The translations under genes were made by a program, and so were the position numbers. This document shows, in pieces, positions 45,646 through 53,892 of a stretch of 64,000 nt of DNA. The stretch's first letter is position 1; every line of letters begins with the position of its first letter. Location of the stretch: positions 1,732,501 through 1,796,500 of the forward strand of contig NZ_CP018632.1 of NCBI RefSeq assembly GCF_002215215.1, written 5' to 3'. The notes below the pieces were generated by a model. The model was not told the DNA's origin. It was given only the letters and a program-made list of their open reading frames with translations, and ran no database searches. This DNA is from Granulosicoccus antarcticus IMCC3135. Lineage in GTDB: Bacteria > Pseudomonadota > Gammaproteobacteria > Granulosicoccales > Granulosicoccaceae.

Positions 45646-47216
45646 TATTGATTGGATCGGCAGCCTACATCGATCAGGACCTTGCCGCGGAAGTAGGGCG
45701 TTTGCCGCCGGCATTTTTGCCAATAGGGAATCGTCGTTTATACGAGTATCAGATAGAGTTACTTTCGACTCTCGACCATAGGGTCTACCTCTCGATACCG
45801 GAGTCTTTTGAATTGCCTGTTTTCGATGCGCGAAGGCTAGAAGCTATGGAGGTGGATATTATCCGTGTTCCAGACGGTATGACTCTTGGAAATTCAGTAG
45901 TGTACTGTTGGTCCGCCTCCGGAGTCGCCTTTCCATCACTCACAGTTCTGCATGGGGATACATTGTTCCTAGATTTTGAGCCGACGCAAGCTGACAGCCT
46001 TTCTGCCCATCCCAACGTTGGTTCGTACCGGCGTGCTCGTGTCGCGTCATCCAGTTGCCGTAAGCGACGTTACGAAAGTGAATTCGTCGAAGACGGTCAG
46101 CCGGTACTTTCCGGGTACTTCCGGTTCTCGAATCCGCAACTTTTGATGCAGGGGATACTTCAGAACAGAGGGGATTTCATCTCAGGTGTCAGCCACTACT
46201 CCGTGCAGCAAGATATGGAGGAGATAGGATCCGGGCAATGGCTGGACTTCGGACACTTGAATAGCTTTTTTACGAGCCGTTCGATGATGACCACTCAGCG
46301 GGCCTTTAATGCGCTGGATATCGGGCCGCGAACAGTTACTAAGTCCAGTGAGAACAAGGCGAAAATGAAAGCAGAGTCGAACTGGTTCAGATCACTGCCG
46401 CCGAAATTGCGGATCCATGTGCCACCGCTGTTGAGCGATTACACTGAGTCGGAGAAAGCAGCCAGCTATTCTATTGAATATCTCTATCTCCTGCCTCTAA
46501 GCGATGTTCTCGTGTTCGGCGCGATGTCGCGGACTAGCTGGCAACACATCTTTGACGCATCGCACGCCATCTTAGAAGAGTTGCGCGCTGCTGCCAATCC
46601 GCGCTGCTGTGATCTTAAGGACGCTGAGCATCTATATTTGCCAAAAACAATAGAACGGTTGCGGGCGTTTGAGGGTGCTCAGCTTGAATCGCTTGCGGGC
46701 ACACTCAAGTTCGCGAAGGGTAGCAACCTTCGAAGCATTGCGAGTATCGCCAGTACCTATATTGCCGAGGTGGCTGAGGCGAACACAGCTATCGTTCATG
46801 GAGACTTCTGCTTTAGCAATTTACTTTTCGATAGTCGCACTGCTGGTCTTAAGCTTATTGATCCGCGTGGTATGGATAGCAAGAATCAGCTCTGCATATA
46901 CGGGGATCAACGGTACGATGTAGCGAAGATGTACCACTCTGTCGCCGGGCGGTACGACTTCATCATTGCCGGGCGATACGAAATTAACGGGGAAGACATT
47001 ACGTTCCCGGATGAAACTAGGGTAGCCGATCTTGAGAAGGTCTTCGAGTCCGTCTTCTTCCGTCCGGATAGGTTTGACAAGACGGAAATCCTAGCGATAA
47101 ATGTTTTGCTCTTTCTCTCAATGATACCACTGCACGCAGACAGGCCTGATCGCCAGGTCGCCATGCTACTCAATGCCTATAGGTTGTATAGGAAACTTCT
47201 CGGAACCTTCCAATGA
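45642..47216 (+). CDS. Fused nucleotidyltransferase-like and kinase-like (APH fold) protein
   Basis: 524 residues from GTG 45642. The N-terminal half (1-220) looks like a sugar-nucleotidyltransferase fold: LPPAFLPIGNRRLYEYQIEL and SLTVLHGDTLFLDF, where the Asp is a metal ligand. The C-terminal half (about 270-520) has IVHGDFCFSNLLFD, the catalytic HGD-x-N loop of aminoglycoside/choline kinases, and LKLIDPRGMD for the metal-binding Asp. The kinase would phosphorylate and the transferase would activate a small molecule. Both ends overlap neighbours by 4 bp. The N-terminal half lacks a clear GxGxR-type loop, so it may be non-catalytic. Confidence 0.7.
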   Translation: MILIGSAAYIDQDLAAEVGRLPPAFLPIGNRRLYEYQIELLSTLDHRVYLSIPESFELPVFDARRLEAMEVDIIRVPDGMTLGNSVVYCWSASGVAFPSLTVLHGDTLFLDFEPTQADSLSAHPNVGSYRRARVASSSCRKRRYESEFVEDGQPVLSGYFRFSNPQLLMQGILQNRGDFISGVSHYSVQQDMEEIGSGQWLDFGHLNSFFTSRSMMTTQRAFNALDIGPRTVTKSSENKAKMKAESNWFRSLPPKLRIHVPPLLSDYTESEKAASYSIEYLYLLPLSDVLVFGAMSRTSWQHIFDASHAILEELRAAANPRCCDLKDAEHLYLPKTIERLRAFEGAQLESLAGTLKFAKGSNLRSIASIASTYIAEVAEANTAIVHGDFCFSNLLFDSRTAGLKLIDPRGMDSKNQLCIYGDQRYDVAKMYHSVAGRYDFIIAGRYEINGEDITFPDETRVADLEKVFESVFFRPDRFDKTEILAINVLLFLSMIPLHADRPDRQVAMLLNAYRLYRKLLGTFQ

Positions 47217-47938
47217 TCGTTATACCTATGGCCGGACTGTCGAGTCGTTTCAAAAACGAGGGATTCGAGACGCAGAAATACATGCTGGAGGCTAGAGGTC
47301 AGACTTTGTTTGATCACTCTCTAATGAGTTTCGAGCGTTACTTTGGCTCTGAGCGTTTTCTGTTCATCACATTGGAGGAACATAAATCGGAGTCTTTCAT
47401 CCGTACGCGATGCCATGAGATGGGAATAACGTGTTATGACGTCGTTCAGCTCACCGAGCAAACTCTCGGGCAAGCTCATACGGTTTACCTCGGGATAAAG
47501 GCAGTTTCAGTGTGTGTTGACGAGCCAATCCTCGTGTTCAATATAGACACATTTCGACCGAATTTCAAGATGCCGAAAAAATTCGACGTGTCTGCGGTGG
47601 ATGGTTATCTAGAAACGTTCATTGGTAGCGGCAAGAACTGGAGCAACGTGTTGCCGCGTTCGACTATTGACATGACGGTTAAACGGACCGCTGAGAAACA
47701 GGAAATATCTGAATACTGCTGCACGGGAATCTACTATTTCCGTTCAGCCGAGCTGTTTACTTCCTCGTTCGAACGATCAGCTACGCTGGACAACAATGAT
47801 TGTGAGTTGTACATCGCGCCACTCTACAACCGCCTCATAGAGGACGGAATGGACATCAGGTACACAGTCATATTACGCGAAGAGGTAATTTTCTGTGGCG
47901 TGCCTGAGGAGTACTACCAGTTCGCAGGTGGTAAGTGA
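47213..47938 (+). CDS. Nucleotidyltransferase (NTP-transferase family)
   Basis: 241 residues from ATG 47213 (4-bp overlap with the previous gene). MIVIPMAGLSSRFKNEGFET is the NTP-binding signature loop (AGxxSRF), with the later Lys in QKYML. EPILVFNIDTFRP carries the metal-binding Asp. It would couple a phosphorylated precursor to a nucleotide. It is the last gene of the HAD/kinase/transferase cassette; IS21-type DNA starts 179 bp downstream. Confidence 0.8.
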   Translation: MIVIPMAGLSSRFKNEGFETQKYMLEARGQTLFDHSLMSFERYFGSERFLFITLEEHKSESFIRTRCHEMGITCYDVVQLTEQTLGQAHTVYLGIKAVSVCVDEPILVFNIDTFRPNFKMPKKFDVSAVDGYLETFIGSGKNWSNVLPRSTIDMTVKRTAEKQEISEYCCTGIYYFRSAELFTSSFERSATLDNNDCELYIAPLYNRLIEDGMDIRYTVILREEVIFCGVPEEYYQFAGGK

Positions 47939-48208
47939 CGTTTTTTAGGAGCCTCAATTGAAGCCTGTCGACTCATTGAAGGGATCTCTACATGCAATGT
48001 GATCAAGCGTTCAGCATAATCCACGCGTTTGAGATGGGCAGGTCACAACATCATGTCTAGTCATTCAACCTAACCCGATCGATGCCTGCGTCCCAGATTA
48101 CAACCGATCCCAAGCTGCGTATTCCGGCGAAGCTGATCATCAGTTCTGGCCCAAGGTGATCACCACGTAGAGCTAACGCGCGAAGTCAGAGAATATCACC
48201 GTTGGTGA

Positions 48209-48967
48209 TCAGCTTGGGTTGTTTATCCCTTCTGCGGTCGGATCCATAGAACGCATCGATTTACCCTTCAGAACGATGCGGTGAGAGTTGTGAACAAGCC
48301 GATCTAGAATCGCATCGGCCAGAGTGGCATCGCCAATTGATCCATGCCAATCCTTTACCGGCAGCTGACTGGTGATCAGCGTGGACTTGGACCCGTGGCG
48401 GTCCTCCATCAGTTCGAGCATATCGTTGCGTTGCCCCAGATCGAGTTTTTCCAGCCCCCAGTCATCAAGCAGAAGTACATCCGTCTTGGCAATCTGTCCA
48501 ATGAGCTTGGCGAAGCGACCGTCGTGATGAGCGATCGAGAGTGTTTCCAACAGGCGTGAGGTTCTGAAGTAGCGCACCGAGTATCCTTGACGGCAGGCCT
48601 GTGTTGCCAGCACGCAGGCCAAGTAGGTTTTTCCGCAACCGGTAGGTCCCGTGAGAAAAACATTCTGATGGCCCGAGATCCACTGCCCTGAGAGCAATGC
48701 GGCAAAAGCGCTCTTTTGCAGTCCGCGTGGATGGCTGTAATTGACATCCGTCGGTTGTGCCTGGATTTTCAGTTGCGCCGCCTTGAGTAGCCGCGCAACG
48801 CGCGTGTTGCCGCGCGTACAGGCCTCCCGATCAATGAGCAGTGACAGCCGCTCATGGAAGCTCAGGTCATCGTGTGTTGCTGGTTGCTCAAGTTGTTGCT
48901 CGAAGGCATCAGCCATACCGGTTAGTTTCAGTGTGCGCAACTGCGCCACAAGTGCATCGTGATTCAT
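48209..48967 (-). CDS. istB: IS21-type helper ATPase (IstB)
   Basis: 252 residues from ATG 48967, preceded by an AAGGAAATCCT-like ribosome site. Walker A LTGPTGCGKTYLACVLA (about 108-124), Walker B VLLLDDWGLEKLD (about 170-182). Sensor region STLITSQLPVKDWHGSIGD. It belongs to the larger, classical IstB branch, different from the two four-gene elements. The gene is intact. Confidence 0.93.
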   Translation of the reverse strand: MNHDALVAQLRTLKLTGMADAFEQQLEQPATHDDLSFHERLSLLIDREACTRGNTRVARLLKAAQLKIQAQPTDVNYSHPRGLQKSAFAALLSGQWISGHQNVFLTGPTGCGKTYLACVLATQACRQGYSVRYFRTSRLLETLSIAHHDGRFAKLIGQIAKTDVLLLDDWGLEKLDLGQRNDMLELMEDRHGSKSTLITSQLPVKDWHGSIGDATLADAILDRLVHNSHRIVLKGKSMRSMDPTAEGINNPS

Positions 48968-49048
48968 AGGATTTCCTTGATGGTGTTTGAGGTCGTGATG
49001 GCGAAGAAGACCGGCTTCGCCCACCGGCAGTACACGGTTTCGCTAAGC

Positions 49049-49856
49049 TCAGCTAAAGGCTTCGGAACCGCGAACATTTTCGTGATCCTGCAGGAACAGG
49101 TCGTCTTGCAGCTCAGCGTCCTTTGCCGTGTTCAGCGGTTTCCTGTCGAGCCCTTTCTTCAGGATTGACTCCACACTGGTACGCGTTGGCGAGCCGATTT
49201 CCAGTGCGCGCAGGCATGCATCCTCCAGCCTGACCCGGTCATACTTTTTGGCCAGAGACAGTAGTGCAAGAACCGCGCGGAAAGACTGCTCAGGAAGGCG
49301 TTTTCTGCGCAATTGCTCTCGTGTGACGTGCAATGTCGACGGGCCTATATCACTGGCCCACGACTCGAAGCGTTCCACTGACCATTCGGCCATGAACTTG
49401 TGGCCACCGGGCATGTGCTCGGTAAGAGTCGTGTATCCGGCACGGACTTGAGATCTAGCATGACAGGCGACACGTTGCCCTCGTGCATAGACGCTGACAA
49501 GCTTGGCACTGGCACGTACCTCGACTGTCGTTTTGGTGAGGTTATGAGGGACGGAGTAGTAGTGACGTTTGTACTCAATGTGATAGTCGATATGCACGCG
49601 TGCATCGAGAATATCAACGTACTCATAAGGGGTTGCTGGCAGAGCTTTAAGAGCCTCTCGCTCGATACCTTCAAACCGGCTTTTACGTGAGCCAGGCAGG
49701 CGCTGAAAGGGGCGTTCGTTGAGCGAGTCAAGTAGCTGTGCAATCGCCACATTCAGCTGCCCGATGCTGAAGAATGTGTGATGTCGAAGTCGCATCAAAA
49801 TCCAGCGAGTCACCAGTAAGACGCTGAGCTCGGCCTTGGCTTTATCCTTGGGTTTT
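49049..49856 (-). pseudogene. istA: IstA transposase, C-terminal part (split by RIT-2)
   Basis: Reads [20 protein letters not shown], where the Glu is the last DDE residue, then [20 protein letters not shown] and the C-terminal region ending [11 protein letters not shown]. It continues the part at 62735-63486. With RIT-2 and one GGTTTT copy removed the gene is 1560 bp and in frame (519 residues). Confidence 0.92.
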
Positions 49857-49876
49857 ATATGCGCCGCGGCGCATAT
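49857..49876. repeat. 20-bp perfect palindrome at the left end of RIT-2
   Basis: ATATGCGCCG / CGGCGCATAT, directly after the GGTTTT target copy (49851-49856) and 6 bp (CAAGCC) before the terminal repeat at 49883. The right end has no such palindrome. It has the same layout as RIT-1, where the cap is at the opposite end relative to the genes. Confidence 0.9.
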
Positions 49877-49882
49877 CAAGCC

Positions 49883-49905
49883 TTATGCCCAGCGCTTGGA
49901 TATGC
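49883..49905. repeat. Left terminal inverted repeat of RIT-2
   Basis: TTATGCCCAG, 7 bp (CGCTTGG), ATATGC and on; the inverse of 62706-62728 with no mismatch over 23 bp. The 10-7-10 spacing equals that of RIT-1 and of the remnant at 29370. Confidence 0.88.
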
Positions 49906-50032
49906 AGATCTAGCACGACTCTGATCTTCTGTAGCTCGCTCCCATAACCCTTTTGGGCATTGGCACTCTGCATAACTTTGAGGTACTGCTGACGAACGGT
50001 GGCGATCTTGCCGCCGATCATCAGGAGGCATT

Positions 50033-50944
50033 ATGCTCAATAATCACGTTACATCGACAGTCACTCTTTCGCGTTTAAACTCCACACGGTGCTCACCGCA
50101 TCTGGACGGCTACACCGACTGGCTTGTCGCTCGTCGTTACACAGCAGCTACTATCGAGCTCTTTCTATTCGGTATTATTCCACTCGGGCAATGGCTCACT
50201 CAGCATGACATGCCTGTTAGTTCATTCGACCATCGTGCACTGGAAGCGTTTCGATGCGATCGTGACTCTATTGGCCAGTGGCGACACACTGGCGGTCGTC
50301 GAACAGTCAAAGCTGCCTTTGTTGGAGCCCGTCGTTTTCACGAATACCTTGTCATCAAAGGTCACGTAGAGTCAACACCATCAGCCTCATCTCTGCCAAA
50401 ACTGCTTGAAGACTTTGCGCATTGGTTGCAGATTCACAAAGGAACCAGAGTTGTAACTGTCGAGAATCACATCTACTACCTACGGAAGTTTGTGGCATCT
50501 CTTGGAGACAAGCCCGACGCCTACGACGCTATAGCAGTACGTGGATATCTACAAACAATCGCAAAGCGCTATCCCATGCCAACAACTAAGGCGACATTTG
50601 GTTCGGTTCGGGTTTTCCTGCGCTATCTTGTCGCTGCTGGCCTGGTAACTAGCTCACTACCAGAGGCGATTCCTGTGATTCGCGACATGCGCCTTGCCTC
50701 TTTGCCACAATACATCGTGGCTGATGATATCAAGAAGCTAATTGATTCGTGTGACTGCATGCCATTAACAGCTCGACGTGATCGAGCTGTGCTCCTGATA
50801 CTCGCAAGGCTGGCATTACGCGCTAGCGATGTCGCAATGCTCAATATTACTGACGTCGACTGGCGCGGTGCCCGCCTTCGGGTGGGCGGCAAGAACCGAC
50901 AGCAGTGCTGGTTGCCGTTACCACAAGATGTTGGCGACGCACTA
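50033..50944 (+). pseudogene. RIT-2 tyrosine recombinase A, N-terminal part
   Basis: 304 codons: GYTDWLVARRYTAATIELFL in the core-binding domain, then the catalytic Arg in LARLALRASDVAML and the Lys region VGGKNRQQCWLPL. It is cut at GDALV by the IS630 element and continues at 52168. Ribosome site AGGAGG lies 6-8 bp before ATG 50033. Together with the second part it makes 429 residues, against 412 in RIT-1. Confidence 0.9.
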
Positions 50945-50949
50945 GTAGG

Positions 50950-51624
50950 TTAACTGCATGATACTTTCGGGTAAAGCCTTTTGAGTTTGATACGAGCATC
51001 GTCGGTTGTAAAGCGCCAGTCGGCAGGCTTGGCGTTCTCGTTGCGATGGGTCTGCCATGCGGCTATCTCCTTGGTCAGCGTAGGCACGTCGGCAATGCGT
51101 CGATCCAAACATTGCCTGGCCAGAACGCTGAACTCACATTCAGCCATATTCAACCAACTGCCATGCTTGGGTGTAAAGACAAACTCAAGCTTCTGCATAA
51201 GCGCATGTGCCACGGCGGGTTCGAACGTTCTGTATAGGGAGGCTCCGCTATGAGTGCTCAGGTTGTCCATAACCAGCGTGATCTTTTTCGCGTGGGGGTA
51301 TTGATTCTCCACCAGGTCACGGACGCCTTCGGCCCATTCGCCCGACGCATGATTGTCGGCAATACGCACCGTGCGTCGACTCTCCAATGGCGTATAGAAC
51401 ACCATCAGGTGGGCAACTCCATTGCGCTCGTACTCTCCGTCGTAGCGCTCACTTTGGCCAGGCGATGCCGGGATCGGTTTTTGTACCTCACGCGTGCATT
51501 GTTTGGTTGTCTCGTCCATACAAACCACAGGATACTCTGCATCAAAAGGTCTTTTATACACATCCAGTACAGCCTCCATCTGGCAGACAAACCCCGCGTC
51601 CTCTTTAGGCGCTATGCACCACAT
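50950..51624 (-). CDS. IS630 transposase, catalytic part
   Basis: 224 residues: PVVCMDETTKQCTRE has the first catalytic Asp, KITLVMDNLSTHSGASLYRT the second, and TPKHGSWLNMAECEFSVLAR the final Glu in the NxAE pattern typical of IS630. It overlaps the upstream frame (51605-52093). Extending this frame upstream gives IIKPWQKRMWCIAPK, so the full protein needs a frame change near the A-run at 51653-51659. Confidence 0.88.
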   Translation of the reverse strand: MWCIAPKEDAGFVCQMEAVLDVYKRPFDAEYPVVCMDETTKQCTREVQKPIPASPGQSERYDGEYERNGVAHLMVFYTPLESRRTVRIADNHASGEWAEGVRDLVENQYPHAKKITLVMDNLSTHSGASLYRTFEPAVAHALMQKLEFVFTPKHGSWLNMAECEFSVLARQCLDRRIADVPTLTKEIAAWQTHRNENAKPADWRFTTDDARIKLKRLYPKVSCS

Positions 51625-52093
51625 GCGTTTCTGCCAAGGTTTTATGATGTTTTTTTAAAACTTGACGCACCGTTTCATAAGCCACGCTTTCGACAATTTC
51701 CAGCTCAATCAGACGCTCGCTCAACAGCTTCAACGTCCAACGCACCTGGCCTTCTGGCGCATCACTGCAAGCCAGGCTTACTAGCCTGGCCTCCGCATCG
51801 CCATCCAATCTTGCCGTTCGCTCTCGACTGCGTCTCTTACGCTGCAGCGCCAGTTCCAATCCTTCTTCCACACATCGCTGGCGTGTCTTTGCGATGCAAC
51901 GGGTGGTCAGTTCCATTCGCTCAGCAACCTCGGCATCGGTCATCGAAGGACCATGCTCTCCTTGATCAACCAGTAACAAAATCTGTGCATGTCGTCGCTT
52001 CTGCGCCGCTATGCGTCCCGTTTTACAGATCTGCTCCAGAGCATGGCGCTCTTCTTCGGACAACTTAACCACATGACGCTTAGGCATTCTCAA
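51605..52093 (-). CDS. IS630 transposase, DNA-binding part
   Basis: 162 residues: VVKLSEEERHALEQICKTGR, a helix-turn-helix region (MTDAEVAERMELTTRCIAKT), a basic linker (LQRKRRSRERT) and the second half of the N-terminal domain (EGQVRWTLKLLSERLIELEI). After VRQVLKK it runs out of frame at seven A (51653-51659). A +1 (or -2) change there enters the catalytic frame. Whether this is programmed or a mutation is open. Confidence 0.85.
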   Translation of the reverse strand: MRMPKRHVVKLSEEERHALEQICKTGRIAAQKRRHAQILLLVDQGEHGPSMTDAEVAERMELTTRCIAKTRQRCVEEGLELALQRKRRSRERTARLDGDAEARLVSLACSDAPEGQVRWTLKLLSERLIELEIVESVAYETVRQVLKKHHKTLAETHVVHSA

Positions 52094-52167
52094 TCACTTC
52101 AACAGGTTGCAAAGTACTATTATGAAGTTAGACTATAACTGGAATTTATCAAGCGGTTACACCACTA

Positions 52168-52545
52168 GTGGATTACATACGCCACGAACGACCCATTTCA
52201 GAAGTGCCCAATTTATTCATGAAAAGTATTGCTCCCGTGGGCCCCTTGAACCGACAGGTTGTCTCATCTATCGTACGGCGGGCAATTGATCGCGCAGGTA
52301 TTGATGCGCCTTCGTGTGGTGCACATCTGTTACGTCACTCAGCAGCTACCCAGATGCTCGCACACGGTGCAACACTTGAACAGATTGGCTCAATACTTCG
52401 GCACGCAAATATCAACACGACGGCGATCTATGCGAAGGTCGATACTACACTGCTTGAGGGCGTTGCAGCTGCTTGGCCAGAGCATAATCTGTCGGTGGAG
52501 ACTGAGCCACCAAAGTGGGAGTTTGTTTCAGGAGAGCTCTCATGA
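52168..52545 (+). pseudogene. RIT-2 tyrosine recombinase A, C-terminal part
   Basis: 125 residues continuing from DALV: DYIRHERPISEVPNLF, HxxR in GAHLLRHSAATQML and LRHANINTTAIYAKV with the His and Tyr. The stop overlaps the next start by 4 bp (ATGA at 52542), as in RIT-1. Confidence 0.9.
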
Positions 52546-53456
52546 TGAGCTCAGCGGTGGAGGAGTACCTGATATTGCGTCGTTCAACTGGCTATAAGCT
52601 TCAAGAAACAGCCGACGTGTTACGTAGTTACCTTAAAATTGCAGCTGAAAGGGGCGAGGATTACGTGAAAGTGGCCACTGCGATCGAGTGGGCTCGACGC
52701 GGTACGAGCCCAGCACGATGTGCACGGCGACTAAGAGTACTGGGGCTGTTTGCCGAGCACGTGCGTGTCGAGGATACACGCCACCAAGTGATACCTCGCG
52801 ATAGCTTTCCACCCGTACGTGTGCTCCGTTACCCCCCGCGGATCTTCTCAACGAGCGAGATCGTTCAGGTACTTCAGCTCACTGACACACTCGGCCCGCC
52901 TGGCTCGATAAGAGCACTGACGTATCGAACAATCTTCGGTTTATTGTTTGCGACCGGACTTCGTCGAGCAGAGTTATTGCGCTTATGCTTTGCAGATGTG
53001 CAGCCGGCTGGACTGCTCATCCGCGAGACAAAGTTTGCCAAGAGCCGGCAGTTGCCACTACATCCAAGCACGGCAGCTGCACTTGAGCGCTATCTTGAAG
53101 TACGTCGCGCTCTAGTGGCTGAGACTGACTCATTGTTCCTCTCGTTTCGTCGTCGACCTCTCGACGGATCGAGCTTGCTTGTGACATTCCAAACTCTTTG
53201 CGAGCAAGCTGGTATCAAGGGAGCTGGGGCTAGACGCAAGCCCCGTCTACATGACCTAAGACATAGTTTTGCCGTTCATGCGCTTGAACGTTGCTCAGCA
53301 GAACGCGAAGGAGTTGAACGGCATATGCTGGCGCTATCCACCTACCTCGGGCACAGTAAACCAAGTGACACATACTGGTATCTCGAACAAACACCGGAAT
53401 TGATGCGTGGAATAGCAAACGCATGCGATAAAGCAAGTTCCGGAGGTGCCCCATGA
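52542..53456 (+). CDS. RIT-2 tyrosine recombinase B
   Basis: 304 residues from ATG 52542. It is the only recombinase of RIT-2 without an insertion. Arg in FATGLRRAELLRL, Lys region TKFAKSRQLPL, HxxR in LHDLRHSFAVHALE, and LGHSKPSDTYWYLE with His and Tyr. It aligns with 37894-38820 in RIT-1 from the start (SSAVEEYLILRRSTGYKLQE against DRLEDYLVMRRGLGFKLQS). The GAGGT ribosome site is weak, and coupling by overlap is likely. Confidence 0.92.
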   Translation: MMSSAVEEYLILRRSTGYKLQETADVLRSYLKIAAERGEDYVKVATAIEWARRGTSPARCARRLRVLGLFAEHVRVEDTRHQVIPRDSFPPVRVLRYPPRIFSTSEIVQVLQLTDTLGPPGSIRALTYRTIFGLLFATGLRRAELLRLCFADVQPAGLLIRETKFAKSRQLPLHPSTAAALERYLEVRRALVAETDSLFLSFRRRPLDGSSLLVTFQTLCEQAGIKGAGARRKPRLHDLRHSFAVHALERCSAEREGVERHMLALSTYLGHSKPSDTYWYLEQTPELMRGIANACDKASSGGAP

Positions 53457-53794
53457 GTGATCTGGCACCTCATGTGAGTGCATGGCTTCGAGAGCGCTTG
53501 CCGCGTGAGCTCGGAGCTAGTGAGAACACTTGTGAGACGTACACACACGCGCTTCGCCTATGGTTCGAATATGCCGCCAAGCATCATAAAGTTCGCCCTT
53601 CTCAGCTCACGCTTGAACAACTGGATGTGTCAACGGTCACCGGGTTCTGTGAGTATTTGGAAACAATCCGTGGCAACACCGCACGGACTCGAAACACCCG
53701 ACTCGCAACAATCAGATCGTTCATGCGCTTTGTAGAATACAGGGTGCCAGCAGCGCTCGACCAAGTCCGTCAGATCCGCGCCATACCGAATAAG
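53453..53794 (+). pseudogene. RIT-2 tyrosine recombinase C, part 1 of 3
   Basis: 114 codons: SAWLRERLPRELGASENTCE, then TYTHALRLWFEYAAKHHKVR and IRSFMRFVEYRVPAALDQVR, the core-binding domain. It is cut after IPNK by the plus-strand IS21-type element. The overlap with recombinase B is again ATGA. Parts 1-3 add to 990 bp without a stop. Confidence 0.9.
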
Positions 53795-53892
53795 TGTTGG
53801 GCGACAATTATCCTGGCCGGTAGACGACAACTATCTTGACCGGTTGAGTGAAGCACTGGACAAAGGGTTCTTTGCACTGAGATGCGATCCCT

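Larger units (their letters stand above)
50945..52165 (-). mobile_element. IS630-family insertion sequence
   Basis: 1221 bp flanked by TA (50943-50944 and 52166-52167), the target duplication of this family. Imperfect inverted ends: GTAGGTTAACTGCATGATA on the left and GTGGTGTAACCGCTTGATA read inward from the right. Two overlapping minus-strand frames encode the transposase. Confidence 0.9.
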
